Positions 1-8,965 are shown, counted from the first letter of the stretch. The stretch is 64,000 nt of DNA from Deltaproteobacteria bacterium (GCA_017303575.1 JAFLCL010000008.1:1-64000), one strand, 5' to 3'. Program-made: numbers and translations. Notes: generated by a model not told the origin, from the sequence alone.

Positions 1-788
1 GCGGGACACTCGGCGGCGCCGCCGCAGAGGCCGCGCGGGTCCGTGCCCGAGCAGAGATCGCCGCACTCGCGCGCGCAGCCTCGGTAGCACTCGGTGTAGA
101 CGTCCTGCGTCCACTCCCACACGTTGCCGATCATGTCGTAGAGGCCGTACGCGCCCGCGGGCCGCGACGCGACGGGCAGCGTCGTGCCAGTGCCACAGCC
201 GCGGCCTCGCGCTTCACCGCCGCCGTGGATGCGCACGACGGCGCTCGCGCAAGGCTCGCTCGGCGCGTCGTTGCCCCACGGGTAGCGTGTGTCGCTCGGT
301 CCCGAGGCCGCGCGCTCCCACTCCGCCTCGCTCGGAAGGCGCGCGCCGCGACGTGCACAGAACGCCGCTGCCTCGTCCCATCGCATGCCCACGGCGGGCT
401 GCTGCGGCGCGCCGTAGCCGCGAAACGGAACGAGACGACGACACTGTCGCGCGCTCACGCACTCGCTCCACTGCGCGTTCGTGACCTCGCGCGTGTCGAT
501 CAAGAACGTCGAGATGGTGATGAGCTCGGCGGGGCGCGCGTTCGCCTCGTCGTCGTTCGCGCCACGCGTGAAGCTGCCGCCGGGGATGCACGCCATGCCC
601 TCGGGCAGCGTCGTCGGGCACGGGGCGAAGCTCGGTGATTGAGCGGGCGGAAGAGGTTGTTCGTGCGTGCTGACGACGCCCCGCTGACCCACCCCCTGCC
701 CCTCCCGCGAGGCGGGAGGGGTGACCCTCTCGCCATGCGAGGTGAGCGCCGTCGCCACCAAGACGATCGCGACGAGCCAGGTACGCAT
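1..788 (-). CDS. Formylglycine-generating-enzyme (SUMF1/FGE-sulfatase) family protein, 3' end outside window
   Basis: The minus strand reads a hydrophobic N-terminal signal (MRTWLVAIVLVATALTS), then MACIPGGSFTRGAN, then LPSEAEWERAA, RYPWGND and GLYDMIGNVWEWTQD. These are the hallmark motifs of the SUMF1/C-type-lectin fold. Members either oxidise a sulfatase cysteine or act as secreted domains of unrelated function; the catalytic cysteine region lies beyond the window edge, so the activity cannot be judged. A Cys-rich segment (ECYRGCARECGDLC) follows the NVWEWT motif and resembles secreted myxobacterial members. The ATG overlaps the stop of the upstream SDR gene (TGATG), so translation is probably coupled. 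A perfect 10-bp hairpin at 699-721 falls in frame just after the signal peptide. Confidence 0.85.
   Translation of the reverse strand, partial: MRTWLVAIVLVATALTSHGERVTPPASREGQGVGQRGVVSTHEQPLPPAQSPSFAPCPTTLPEGMACIPGGSFTRGANDDEANARPAELITISTFLIDTREVTNAQWSECVSARQCRRLVPFRGYGAPQQPAVGMRWDEAAAFCARRGARLPSEAEWERAASGPSDTRYPWGNDAPSEPCASAVVRIHGGGEARGRGCGTGTTLPVASRPAGAYGLYDMIGNVWEWTQDVYTECYRGCARECGDLCSGTDPRGLCGGAAECP
699..721. repeat. REP-like perfect hairpin inside the FGE-like coding region
   Basis: CCCCTCCCGC (699-708) and GCGGGAGGGG (712-721) form a perfect 10-bp stem with a 3-nt GAG loop, preceded by a C-rich run (CCCACCCCCTGCC). The form is typical of dispersed intergenic palindromes of GC-rich genomes. 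Here it is read through in frame between the signal peptide and the FGE-like domain. There is no T-tract, so a factor-independent terminator is unlikely. Confidence 0.65.
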
Positions 789-1600
789 CAGTCGACGCCC
801 AGCATCGTCATGAACTTGCCCATACCGGGCAGCCACGCGCCGCCGTCGACCACGATCGTCTCCCCGTTCACGTAGGAGGCCGCGCCGCTCGTCAGGTAGA
901 GCGCGCAGCTCGCGACGTCCTCGATCGTGCCGAGGCGTCGGAGCGGGATGCCCTTGATCTGCGCGTCGCGCATCTCCCCCGGCGCGAGGCGGCTCATGCC
1001 CTCGGTGCCGTCGATCGGGCCCGGCGCGATGCCGTTCACCTGGATGCCGAGCGGTCCCCACTCGAGCGCGAGCGTGCGGGTGATGGAGTCGACACCGGCC
1101 TTCGCGGCCGAGGCGTGGATCTGCAGCGGCGTCGCCGCGTAGTGCAGCGTCGCGCTCACGTTGAGGATGTGACCGCCGTGATCGCGGAGATACTTCTCGA
1201 AGCTCGCGCGGCAGACGTTGAAGGTGCCGATCGTGTCGATCTCCATCACCGTCTTGAAGCCGTTGTAGGAGAGCGCTGCGGCAGGCGCGAGGAAGTTGCC
1301 CGCGGCGCCGTTCACGACGATGTCGATCCGACCGAAGCGCTCCAGCGTGGCCTCGAGCGCCGCCTCGATCTGCTCGGGCTTGCGCACGTCGCACGGCGCC
1401 GCGAGCACGTCGCGACCGCTCTTCTGCTTCATCTCGTCGGCCGCTGCGCTCAAGCGATCGGCCTTGCGACCGAGGATCGTCACCCCCTTGGCGCCGTGCG
1501 CGAGGAAGGCCTCTGCGATTCCCTTGCAGATGCCCGAGCCCCCGCCGGTGACGAACGCGACCTTGCCCTCGAGGATGTCGTCGCGGAACACGCTCTTCAT
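788..1600 (-). CDS. SDR oxidoreductase, 2,4-dienoyl-CoA reductase-like
   Basis: A 270-residue Rossmann-fold enzyme with the NAD(P) motif TGGGSGI at residues 18-24. The stretch NGAAGNFLAPAAALSYNGF followed by KTVMEIDTIGTFN is characteristic of the peroxisomal-type 2,4-dienoyl-CoA reductase subfamily, which reduces dienoyl-CoA intermediates in the oxidation of unsaturated fatty acids. As in that subfamily the usual SDR YxxxK is absent; the corresponding segment reads HASAAKAGVD, keeping the lysine but not the tyrosine. The ATG at 1600 is chosen because AAGGAGA lies just upstream and the family N-terminus (VAFVTGGG) follows at the right distance. Longer in-frame starts would add an Arg-rich tail of no family resemblance. 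It probably supports beta-oxidation. Confidence 0.85.
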   Translation of the reverse strand: MKSVFRDDILEGKVAFVTGGGSGICKGIAEAFLAHGAKGVTILGRKADRLSAAADEMKQKSGRDVLAAPCDVRKPEQIEAALEATLERFGRIDIVVNGAAGNFLAPAAALSYNGFKTVMEIDTIGTFNVCRASFEKYLRDHGGHILNVSATLHYAATPLQIHASAAKAGVDSITRTLALEWGPLGIQVNGIAPGPIDGTEGMSRLAPGEMRDAQIKGIPLRRLGTIEDVASCALYLTSGAASYVNGETIVVDGGAWLPGMGKFMTMLGVD

Positions 1601-1705
1601 CGATGTCTCCTTGCGCGTCGCAGCCGCGACGGCGCGCGAGCATCGCACGCGATGGCGCCCTGACCAGCCTCGGGAACTTCGTCGCGCGCTCGTGGTCCGA
1701 CGCGC

Positions 1706-2077
1706 ATGCGTCGCTCGCCCGCACGACTCCTCCTCTCGATCTCGACCGTCCTCGCAGTGATCACCGTCCATCGGCCCGCGCTCGCGATGATCGCTGTGGA
1801 CGTCTTGCGCGTCCCGCTCCGGGCGGCTTCACACACGGCCGCCGCGTGCCCCGACATCCGCGAGGGCCGCTATCTCGTGCATCTGCGAATCGACGGCCAG
1901 GGTCGCGGACACGACGCAACGCTGAACGCGATGCCCGAGAACGTCTCTCCCGCGACCGAGCGCTGCGTGCTCGATGCGTTCGAGGGGCAGTCCTACGGCG
2001 CCATCGCGAACGATCGCGTCGGCGGAATCCAGGTGAGCTTTCCGTTCGTCGTCACGAGCCCCGCGCCTCCGACGTGA
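1706..2077 (+). CDS. Secreted small protein, TonB-C/AgmX-like C-terminal fold
   Basis: A 123-residue product starting with MRRSPARLLLSISTVLAVITV, a signal peptide ending near ALA. The mature part contains YLVHLRIDGQGRGHDA, then ERCVLDAFEGQSYG and a final IQVSFPFVV strand. This pattern (strand, one conserved Cys before a helix, F/Y-x-V-x-F/L-F end) resembles the TonB C-terminal/AgmX-type domain that is common in myxobacterial envelope proteins and recurs in the lipoprotein encoded at 3399-5303. It is divergent from the SDR gene and convergent with the ATP-grasp gene, 18 bases away. The function is unknown; a periplasmic location is likely. Confidence 0.65.
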   Translation: MRRSPARLLLSISTVLAVITVHRPALAMIAVDVLRVPLRAASHTAAACPDIREGRYLVHLRIDGQGRGHDATLNAMPENVSPATERCVLDAFEGQSYGAIANDRVGGIQVSFPFVVTSPAPPT

Positions 2078-2095
2078 TCAGCTCACGCGCGCCGC

Positions 2096-3340
2096 TCACC
2101 CGTAGCGAACCTGCACATTCTCGATCAGCGTGAGCAGCGCCTGCTTCACGCCCTCCGTCGTCGCGCTCCGCACGAGCGCCCAGCCCTCGCCCTCGTAGCC
2201 CTCGGCGCGAGGCTGTCCCACCTTCGGCGTGCGCGCCTCGACGAGCGTGTCGCCGCACGACGCGATCGCCTTGTCGAGACCTGTCACCGACGCGACCTTC
2301 GTGCCCGCGCCCTGACCGCGGAAGAACGCCGCGCCGCACGCCCACTTACGCTCGATCGGCGTGAACCGATCGAACGCGATGAGCTCGCACCACTTCGCCA
2401 CCATGTCGGTCTCGTGGGCGAGGCTCATCATCGGCATGATGTGAACGCCCGGCGGGCGCGCGCCGACCTCGGAGACGAGCATCGATCCGTCGTCCTTGAG
2501 GAACCACTCCATGTGGGTGAGCGCGGTGCCTGCGCCGTGCTTCGCGTCGCCGAAGAGGGCGTCGAGCGCGGCTTGGTTGATGGGGTGGAAGCTCGTCCAC
2601 GTCGGGTCGTCGGCCTCACGCGGCAGGAGCACGCAGTACTGCATCCAGCTCGTCTCGAGCACCTCGAGCGGCGTGGGGAAGTAACGCGTGCCCGAGCGCC
2701 ACACGGGCTTGCCGGCGACGGTCACCGTCTCGCACGTGTGCTCGCGGGCGCGCACGAATTCCTCGGCCTGCAGCGGGTCTTCACGCGTCGGCACGAGGCC
2801 CGTCTGGGCGAGCGCCTCGAGATCCTTCTGCGAGGTCACGCGGTAGGTCGCGCGGGATCCGAGGCCCGCCTGCGGCTTCACGATGATCGGGAAGCCGACG
2901 CGCTTCACGAAGTCGGTGAGCTCCTGCGGTGACGTCACCAGCTCGCTCTTGGCGACGGGCACGCCGTGTTCGCGGAGGACCTCCTTCATGCGGTCCTTGT
3001 CGCGGAAGCGTCGCGCGGTCTCGACGCCCATGCCGACGATGCCGAGCGCATCACGCGCCTCCGCCATCGGCATCTGCAGCTGCTCGAGCGCGCCCGTCAG
3101 CCGATCGACCGAGCCGACGTGCTGATCGATCTTCTTCGTCGCTTCGGTGAGCTGCGCGCCATCGAGGCAGTGATCCACGCGGTAGTGACCGGCGATGCGA
3201 CCCTGCAGCGCGGCCGGGATGCTCGCCTCGGGGTCTTCGCTGATCACGCTGAGCTTCACCCCCTCGAGGGCGGCGAACGCGGCGACGTAGCGGTTGGTGT
3301 TCTCGAGGAAGCGGGGCGCGACGAAGACGACGTGACGCAT
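2096..3340 (-). CDS. ATP-grasp domain protein (carboxylate-amine ligase type)
   Basis: The 414-residue product has the organisation of the ATP-grasp superfamily. An N-terminal pre-grasp domain (MRHVVFVAPRFLENTNRYV) is followed by KDRMKEVLREHGVPVAKSEL, which enters the ATP-binding subdomain, then FPIIVKPQAGLGSRATYRV with the nucleotide-binding lysine and glycine loop. The metal-binding carboxylates are seen in SMLVSEVGARPPGVH. Such enzymes form an acyl-phosphate and join it to an amine or thiol; biotin carboxylase, carbamoyl-phosphate synthase and dipeptide ligases share the fold. No subfamily-specific substrate signature is visible. The gene ends convergently 18 bases from the small secreted protein gene and is not clearly in an operon. 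Confidence 0.85.
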   Translation of the reverse strand: MRHVVFVAPRFLENTNRYVAAFAALEGVKLSVISEDPEASIPAALQGRIAGHYRVDHCLDGAQLTEATKKIDQHVGSVDRLTGALEQLQMPMAEARDALGIVGMGVETARRFRDKDRMKEVLREHGVPVAKSELVTSPQELTDFVKRVGFPIIVKPQAGLGSRATYRVTSQKDLEALAQTGLVPTREDPLQAEEFVRAREHTCETVTVAGKPVWRSGTRYFPTPLEVLETSWMQYCVLLPREADDPTWTSFHPINQAALDALFGDAKHGAGTALTHMEWFLKDDGSMLVSEVGARPPGVHIMPMMSLAHETDMVAKWCELIAFDRFTPIERKWACGAAFFRGQGAGTKVASVTGLDKAIASCGDTLVEARTPKVGQPRAEGYEGEGWALVRSATTEGVKQALLTLIENVQVRYG

Positions 3341-3398
3341 GTGCGCTCATCGTATCGGTCTCCCCTCGGACGCGCGCGCAATTCGCGCCGCGTACGGG

Positions 3399-5303
3399 TC
3401 AGCGCTCGGGTCGCCACACCGCGCGACGGCCGACCCCGCGGGCTGCGTCGACGGCCCGCAGCAGCGACTGGAGCGACGGGTCGTCCTCGCTCGCCTCGAG
3501 GTAGAGCGGCTCCGAGCTGCGCGGATCGATCGCCTCGCTGAGCTCCTCGGGATCCTCGGACTCGATCTCGATCTCGCGCTCGGGGTCGTCCGAGCGGCGA
3601 GCGACGCCCAACGACGACACCTCGAGGGCATCGTGCGGGTCGGCCGGGGCCTCGCGCACCACGTGCACGAGGCGCCAGATCGGCTCTCCGTCCCCTGCCT
3701 CCACCACGAAGAACACTCGACGCAGACGCGGCGCATCGATCGTCTGCAGCCAGCGCGCGATCCGAGCCACCGGCACGTCTCCGTACACGACGAGGCGCAC
3801 GTCCTCTCCCGGGATCACGACGCCATCGACCGAGTCCTGCGCCGCGTCGACCACGGACCCGTCGCTCGTCGCGTAGAAGGTCGGAGCGCTCGCCTGAGGG
3901 ACGTCGAGGTGCCACTCCGCGCGAGGCAGCGACGGGCCCTCGCGTCCCTGCGCGACGATGCGCGGATCGACGTTGCCGCCGCCGAATCGAGCGCGGAAGA
4001 GATCGAGCTCCGCGCGCACCTCGGCGCGTCCCGTGAACGGGCACGTGAACCGGGTCGCGCGCAGTGCCTCCATCGCGCAAGCGTCGAGCGTCGGATCGAT
4101 CGCGTCGCCCGCGATCGGACGGGCGCGGGCCTCGAGCACACGCCCGTCCGCGCCGACGACGAGATTGGCGAGGAGGCGAACGTTCGACAGATCGCCCCCC
4201 ATGCCCTCGAGACACGCTTGCAGTTGCGGACCGAGCGCGGGATCGCCGTACTCGATGCTGCGGTCGTCTGCGTCGCGAACACGGAGCTCGGCAGAGGCGT
4301 AGTGCGTCGCGGCGGCGGCGGCGGCGGTCACGCCAACGTCGACGTGCATCGCGAAGCGGAGGCGTCGGACAGAGGGTGCGCTCCCGAAGTCGAGGACACG
4401 CGAGAGGATCGCGCACTCGCACGGCATGGACGCGCGCGCGCGATGATCCTCCAGCTCGGGCTCGCAGCGCGTGATCACACCGTCGGCTCGCACCTCGATC
4501 ACGAAGTCGTTGCCCCAGTGATCGAACAGGGGCTCGTGCGCGTCGCAAGCGAGCAGCGTCTCGCGATGCGGCGCGAGCGCGCGCTCGAGGTGCTCCTCCA
4601 AGTGAGGCGCGAGCGTCGCGTCCCACGGCCCCATGGTCTCGACGTCGCGGATCGCCACGGGCACCCGGGAGCCCTCGCCCATCATCCCGAGCAGCATTGC
4701 CGCGCCGTCCTCGGGCTCGACGTCGTGGAGGGCGATCGCGTCGCGTTCGAGCGACTCGATGATGACCTCGCGGCTGACCCCGAGCGGGAACACGATCTCC
4801 CCCTCGCGCTCGACGGGGCCTTCGCCGCGATGCGTGGCGACGGTGAGCACGCAGCCGGGCGTGAAGGGTCCCTCTGGATTCCACGCAGGGCGCTGCGATC
4901 GACACGCCAGCGTCGAGCTGATCCTGACGAGGCCCTCGTAGCGCGCGGCGAGATAACCCGCGGCGGGCGGCATCGGCGCGCACTGCCCCTCGCGATCGGG
5001 CAAGTGCCCCGCGCGCATCCGCGTGATCGCAGCGCGTCGTTCGTCAGGCGGCACCACGTCGTAGCCCGTCCGTGCGAGGGCCCGCGCGATGGCGTCCTCG
5101 ATGGGCGCGACGTCGTCGGCGAACAGCACGAGGCCTTCGCCGTGGGCCCGCGTCGGCTCGAGCCACACTCGGTTCTCGTCGGCCTCTCCGCGCGGAGTGA
5201 GCGGTGCCGGCAACGTGGGCTCCAGCGCGGCCGTCGAGGGTCGCACCGAGGCCGCACCACACGACACGAGCAAGAACGAGATCGAGAGGGAGGTCGCCCG
5301 CAT
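3399..5303 (-). CDS. Lipoprotein with AgmX/TonB-C-like repeat domains
   Basis: A 634-residue protein starting at MRATSLSISFLLVSCGAA, a typical signal peptide with lipobox LVSC near residue 15. The middle part contains PQLQACLEGMGGDLSNVRLL then NLVVGADGRVLEARARPI and DACAMEALRATRFTCPF, a TonB-C/AgmX-like domain in which a helix carrying Cys precedes the final strand. The C-terminal section is acidic (EIEIESEDPEELSEAID) and may form a second, diverged domain. It is divergent from the S9 peptidase gene (69 bp between the starts), so the two could share regulation. Function unknown; it is expected to sit in the outer membrane or periplasm. The reverse strand is also open for a long stretch because of the high GC content. 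Confidence 0.75.
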   Translation of the reverse strand: MRATSLSISFLLVSCGAASVRPSTAALEPTLPAPLTPRGEADENRVWLEPTRAHGEGLVLFADDVAPIEDAIARALARTGYDVVPPDERRAAITRMRAGHLPDREGQCAPMPPAAGYLAARYEGLVRISSTLACRSQRPAWNPEGPFTPGCVLTVATHRGEGPVEREGEIVFPLGVSREVIIESLERDAIALHDVEPEDGAAMLLGMMGEGSRVPVAIRDVETMGPWDATLAPHLEEHLERALAPHRETLLACDAHEPLFDHWGNDFVIEVRADGVITRCEPELEDHRARASMPCECAILSRVLDFGSAPSVRRLRFAMHVDVGVTAAAAAATHYASAELRVRDADDRSIEYGDPALGPQLQACLEGMGGDLSNVRLLANLVVGADGRVLEARARPIAGDAIDPTLDACAMEALRATRFTCPFTGRAEVRAELDLFRARFGGGNVDPRIVAQGREGPSLPRAEWHLDVPQASAPTFYATSDGSVVDAAQDSVDGVVIPGEDVRLVVYGDVPVARIARWLQTIDAPRLRRVFFVVEAGDGEPIWRLVHVVREAPADPHDALEVSSLGVARRSDDPEREIEIESEDPEELSEAIDPRSSEPLYLEASEDDPSLQSLLRAVDAARGVGRRAVWRPER

Positions 5304-5372
5304 GCCGAGCGATACGCCGAGTGTTCCCGCTCCGCACGCGACATCGAGGGCGCCTGCTATCCTCGCGCGCCC

Positions 5373-7652
5373 ATGCGCCTTCGCACACTCTTCGTGGCGC
5401 TCGCGCTCCTCACCGCACCTGCCTGCGGTGGAGCACCCTCGAGCGACCGTACCTGCACCACTCCCATGCGCGACACCACCTCGATCGCCGACACTGCCTT
5501 TCTCGAGCAATACGCCGTGACGTACCGATTCAACCAGGGACATCCGGGGCACTTCGTGCTCACGCCCGACGCCAGCGCGGTGCTGTTCCTCCGCAGCGGC
5601 GCGCGCTCGTTCGTGAACGACCTCTACGTGCTCGACGTCGCCACGGGCCAGGAGCGCGTGCTCCTGACCGCAGAGCAGGTGCTCGGCGGCGCGGAGGAAT
5701 CCCTGAGCGAAGAAGAGCGCGCGCGACGCGAGCGCATGCGCCTCGCCGCGCGTGGCATCGCGGGCTTCGATCTCTCGCCCGACGGCGCGAGCATCCTCGT
5801 GCCGCTCTCGGGGCGCCTCTTCCTCGTCGATCGTGCACGCGCGGGTCAGAGCGGATCCGTGCGCGAGATCGGCAGCGAGACGGGCTACCCGATCGATCCG
5901 CGCTTCTCTCCCGACGGCACGAGGATCGCGCTCGTGCGCGACGGTGATCTGTTCGTGATCGACGTCGCCACTGGTCACGAGACCCGCATCACCCAGCATG
6001 CAGGCGCACACATCGAGCGCGGCGCGGCGGAGTTCGTGGCCCAAGAAGAGATGGGCCGCTTCGAGGGCTACTGGTGGTCGCCGGACTCGCGATCGCTGCT
6101 CGTGCAGGAGACGGACACGAGCGCGGTCGAGACGATGCACATCCTCGATCCCATGCACCCCGAGAACGAGCCGAATTCCCCGCCCTACCCGCGGCCGGGG
6201 CGCGCCAACGCGACAGTGCGGATCGGCCTCGTCACCCTCGGCGCCGCGGCGGGATCGGAGCGTTGGGTCGAGTGGGATCGCGAGCGTTATCCCTACCTCG
6301 CGACCGTGCGCTGGCCCGCGTCGGGTCCCGTGGTCCTCGTGCAGGATCGACTGCAGCAGAACGAGCTGTTGCTCTCCGTGGATGTCGCCACGCTGGCGAC
6401 GAGCCCGATCCTCACCGAGACCGACGCGGCGTGGTTGAACCTCGATCAAGACGTGCCGCGCTTCGTCGCGAACGGGACGCAGTTCCTCTGGACGAGCGAG
6501 CGAGACGGCGAGACGCAGCTCGAGCTGCGCGGACGTGACGGCACGCTGGTGCGCACGCTGACGCCCACGGGGTTCGGCTACCAGAGCCTGCTCGCCGTCG
6601 ACGAAGCCAACGCGCGCGTCCTCGTGAGCGGCAGCGCGAACCCCACCGAGATGCACGTGTGGGAGATCCCGCTCGCGGGCGGCGCGCCGCGACAGCTCAC
6701 GAGCGGGAGCGCCGTGCACGAGGCCGTGTTCTCGCGGGACGCCTCGGTGTGGGTGCACGTCGCGCGTGGCCGAGGCGCTGCGCGCACCGCCACGGTCGCC
6801 CGCACGAGCGACGGGACCACGCTCGCGACGATCCAGAGCGTGGCGGAAGCGCCGAGCTTCGAGGTGAACGTCGCGTTCGAGGAGGTCGGCGCGCGCGGCT
6901 TCCGTGCGGCGATCGTGCGTCCCCGCGACTTCGACGCGACGCGACGCTACCCCGTGATCGTTTACGTGTACGGCGGCCCCGGACATCGACAGGTCACCGT
7001 CGATCGCGATCGCTGGCTCTTGCCGCAGTGGTTCGCCGATCACGGCTTCGTCGTGGTGTCGTTCGACGGTCGCGGCACCCCGGGCCGCGGGCGCGAGTGG
7101 GAGCGCGTGATCCGTGAGGACTTCATCTCCGTGCCGCTCGAGGATCAGGTCGCGGCGGTGCAGGCCGCAGGCGCAGCGCACCCCGAGATGGATCTCGGAC
7201 GCGTCGGCATCTACGGCTGGTCGTTCGGCGGCTACTTCAGCGCGATGGCGGTGCTGCGGCGCCCCGACGTCTTCCACGCCGGCATCGCGGGCGCACCGGT
7301 GAGCGAGTGGCGCGACTACGACACGCACTACACCGAGCGCTTCCTCGGTCTACCCGAGGAAGATGGCGTCGAGGGCGCGTACACACGCTCGAGCGTGCTC
7401 ACGTTCGCCGCGCGCGACCCCGGCAACGATCCGCTGCGACCCCTGCTCATCGTGCATGGCACGGCGGACGACAACGTCTACTTCAGCCACGCCGTGAAGA
7501 TGAGCGACGCGATGTTCCGCGCAGGGCGTCCGTTCGAGTTCCTCCCGCTCGCAGGCCTCACGCACATGGTCCCCGACCCGGCGGTCTCGCGACGCTTGCA
7601 GACGCGCATCGTCGAGTTCTTCCAGCGCAACCTCGGCGCCCCCGCGCGCTGA
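5373..7652 (+). CDS. S9 family (DPP4-type) prolyl oligopeptidase, lipoprotein
   Basis: A 759-residue serine peptidase. The N-terminus MRLRTLFVALALLTAPACGG is a signal peptide with lipobox. Residues about 40-500 form the DPPIV-type beta-propeller (repeated FxLSPDGxxI-like blades, for example FVLTPDASAVLFL and FDLSPDGASILVP). The C-terminal third is the alpha/beta-hydrolase domain, with the catalytic triad Ser617 in GWSFGGY, Asp699 in HGTADDNVYF and His731 in LTHMV. Family members remove N-terminal dipeptides, often X-Pro, from peptides. The ATG at 5373 is chosen because it opens a signal peptide; the long in-frame extension upstream is antisense to the neighbouring lipoprotein gene. Lipid anchoring suggests extracytoplasmic peptide scavenging. 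Confidence 0.92.
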   Translation: MRLRTLFVALALLTAPACGGAPSSDRTCTTPMRDTTSIADTAFLEQYAVTYRFNQGHPGHFVLTPDASAVLFLRSGARSFVNDLYVLDVATGQERVLLTAEQVLGGAEESLSEEERARRERMRLAARGIAGFDLSPDGASILVPLSGRLFLVDRARAGQSGSVREIGSETGYPIDPRFSPDGTRIALVRDGDLFVIDVATGHETRITQHAGAHIERGAAEFVAQEEMGRFEGYWWSPDSRSLLVQETDTSAVETMHILDPMHPENEPNSPPYPRPGRANATVRIGLVTLGAAAGSERWVEWDRERYPYLATVRWPASGPVVLVQDRLQQNELLLSVDVATLATSPILTETDAAWLNLDQDVPRFVANGTQFLWTSERDGETQLELRGRDGTLVRTLTPTGFGYQSLLAVDEANARVLVSGSANPTEMHVWEIPLAGGAPRQLTSGSAVHEAVFSRDASVWVHVARGRGAARTATVARTSDGTTLATIQSVAEAPSFEVNVAFEEVGARGFRAAIVRPRDFDATRRYPVIVYVYGGPGHRQVTVDRDRWLLPQWFADHGFVVVSFDGRGTPGRGREWERVIREDFISVPLEDQVAAVQAAGAAHPEMDLGRVGIYGWSFGGYFSAMAVLRRPDVFHAGIAGAPVSEWRDYDTHYTERFLGLPEEDGVEGAYTRSSVLTFAARDPGNDPLRPLLIVHGTADDNVYFSHAVKMSDAMFRAGRPFEFLPLAGLTHMVPDPAVSRRLQTRIVEFFQRNLGAPAR

Positions 7653-7666
7653 GCTGACCGTCCTCC

Positions 7667-8326
7667 GTGTCGACACGTCTGCCGAACAGCTTCCGCAAGA
7701 TGATCCCGGGAGGCGCTGAGGAGACCCGGTCGGAGGAGTCGCTTGGCTTCTGGACCGTTCGTTACTTCGTCGATGCCCGCCTCGCGCTGGTGGCCACGTT
7801 CGAGAGGACGGGTCGGCCCGTGCATGCGATGACGTTCGACGCCGAGGGTCGTGCACACGGGCTCGAGCGCGAGTGGCACCCGAGCGGTCGCCTTCGCTAC
7901 GAGGCTCGGTACGTCGACGGTCTCCAACACGGACTGCAGCGGCAGTGGGACGAGCAGGGTCGACTGATCGTTCGCACGCGATTGGTCCGAGGCACCGGGC
8001 TCGATCTCTACTGCGGCGACCTCCGTCCTGGCGTCGTCTCCGAGAGCCGCGAGCTCGTCGGCGGTCTGCGTCACGGGTTCGAGCGGTCGTGGACAGACGG
8101 GAAGCTCACCGAGGAGAAGCTGTTCGTGCGGGGCGTGGAGCACGGCATCTCGCGTAGGTGGACGCTCGCAGGGAAGCTCGAGCGCGGATGGCCGCGATTC
8201 TTCGTGCGTGGACAGCGCGTGACGCGGGGGGCGTATGTGCGGGCTTGCAGGTCCGACGCGAGCCTCCCGCCGTGGCGCGCGGCGCGCGATCGGGCGTCTC
8301 GCGCTCGGCCCTTGGCGGTGCGGTAG
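7667..8326 (+). CDS. MORN-repeat variant / YwqK-like protein
   Basis: A 219-residue product with repeated units of about 22 residues of the form HGLERxWHPSGRLRYEARYVDG, HGLQRQWDEQGRLI, HGFERSWTDGKLTEEKLFVRG and HGISRRWTLAGKLERG. This is the MORN-variant repeat (G-x2-W/Y-x2-G-x-L) of the YwqK family, members of which have been described as antitoxins but also as general beta-hairpin scaffolds. No partner toxin is visible next door: the PIN/RHH pair downstream is complete by itself and on the other strand. The start is a GTG 14 bases after the peptidase gene; a GTG or ATG slightly inside is possible. No signal peptide, so probably cytosolic. Confidence 0.7.
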   Translation: MSTRLPNSFRKMIPGGAEETRSEESLGFWTVRYFVDARLALVATFERTGRPVHAMTFDAEGRAHGLEREWHPSGRLRYEARYVDGLQHGLQRQWDEQGRLIVRTRLVRGTGLDLYCGDLRPGVVSESRELVGGLRHGFERSWTDGKLTEEKLFVRGVEHGISRRWTLAGKLERGWPRFFVRGQRVTRGAYVRACRSDASLPPWRAARDRASRARPLAVR

Positions 8327-8337
8327 CGGTCGACCCC

Positions 8338-8730
8338 TCAGACGCGGACGACGCGGAGCTTCGGCTCGAGCCGCACCAAGTCGTCCGGATCGCTCGTCAC
8401 CACCGTCCAGTCGCGCTCGACGGCGAGGTACGCGACGTGTGCATCGACGGCGTCCGTGGTTCCCGCTCGACCGAGCATCAGTCCGAGCACGCGCGCAACG
8501 GGTCGCGAGAGGTCCACGACGTCGACGTGATGCAGCGCGAGCGCGATGGGGGTCTGCTTGCCTCCGCCGCCACGCCAGACCTGAGCGATCACGGCCGCGG
8601 ACGTGACGAGCGGCACCTTCGTTCGCTTCGCCTGGTCGATGAGCGATGCCGCGAACCCGGACCTGCGCTCGAGCGCGATGAACACGCCTGCGTCGAGGAC
8701 CAGCCCTTCGTCCTCGGTGTCACGCGGCAC
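8338..8730 (-). CDS. PIN-domain toxin (VapC-like)
   Basis: A 130-residue PIN-fold protein. The first acidic residue is in LVLDAGVFIALE (Asp13, with Glu21), and the later cluster is TTDAVDAHVAYLAVERDWTVVTSDPDDL with conserved Asp residues and the TSD motif near the end. PIN toxins are Mg-dependent RNases cutting tRNA, rRNA or mRNA; the specific target cannot be read from sequence. The GTG start overlaps the antitoxin reading frame by 11 bases, the expected antitoxin-first arrangement with translational coupling. It is convergent with the MORN-like gene, 11 bases away. Confidence 0.85.
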   Translation of the reverse strand: MPRDTEDEGLVLDAGVFIALERRSGFAASLIDQAKRTKVPLVTSAAVIAQVWRGGGGKQTPIALALHHVDVVDLSRPVARVLGLMLGRAGTTDAVDAHVAYLAVERDWTVVTSDPDDLVRLEPKLRVVRV

Positions 8731-8965
8731 GTCGTCGCTTCCGCTTGCGCAGGGCGGCGATCACGTCGTCGGCGCGCTGCTGATCCGTCGCCGTGGGTGC
8801 GACATCCGCGACGTACTCGCGCCACGCGCGCTCGAGGTGCTCCTCCTCGATCTTCTCCTCGAGCACGTTCGCGACGAAGACCGACACGGGCTTCTTGCCT
8901 GCGGCGCGTTTCACCTTGGCCGCGAGCGCGCTCGGCACGCTGATCGTGATTCGCTTGATCGACAT
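8720..8965 (-). CDS. Ribbon-helix-helix antitoxin of the PIN pair
   Basis: An 81-residue protein, MSIKRITISVPSALAAKVKR, whose N-terminal strand plus helix matches the MetJ/Arc ribbon-helix-helix fold used for DNA binding. The charged C-terminal half (LERAWREYVADVAPTATDQQ, then basic RKRKRRRAA) would wrap the toxin. It lies immediately upstream of, and overlaps, the PIN gene, so the two form a type II module. The start codon sits inside a pair of direct repeats (8963-8979) that could be its own operator, giving the autoregulation usual for these systems. Confidence 0.8.
   Translation of the reverse strand: MSIKRITISVPSALAAKVKRAAGKKPVSVFVANVLEEKIEEEHLERAWREYVADVAPTATDQQRADDVIAALRKRKRRRAA

Noticed and set aside
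3399..7328. Very long open frames on both strands across the lipoprotein and S9 peptidase genes (over 1300 codons)
   Set aside because: They are antisense or out-of-frame shadows caused by high GC. Only the parts with signal peptides and family motifs were kept.
7667..8326. MORN/YwqK-like gene as the antitoxin of the neighbouring PIN toxin
   Set aside because: The PIN toxin already has an overlapping RHH antitoxin on its own strand, and the MORN-like gene is convergent.
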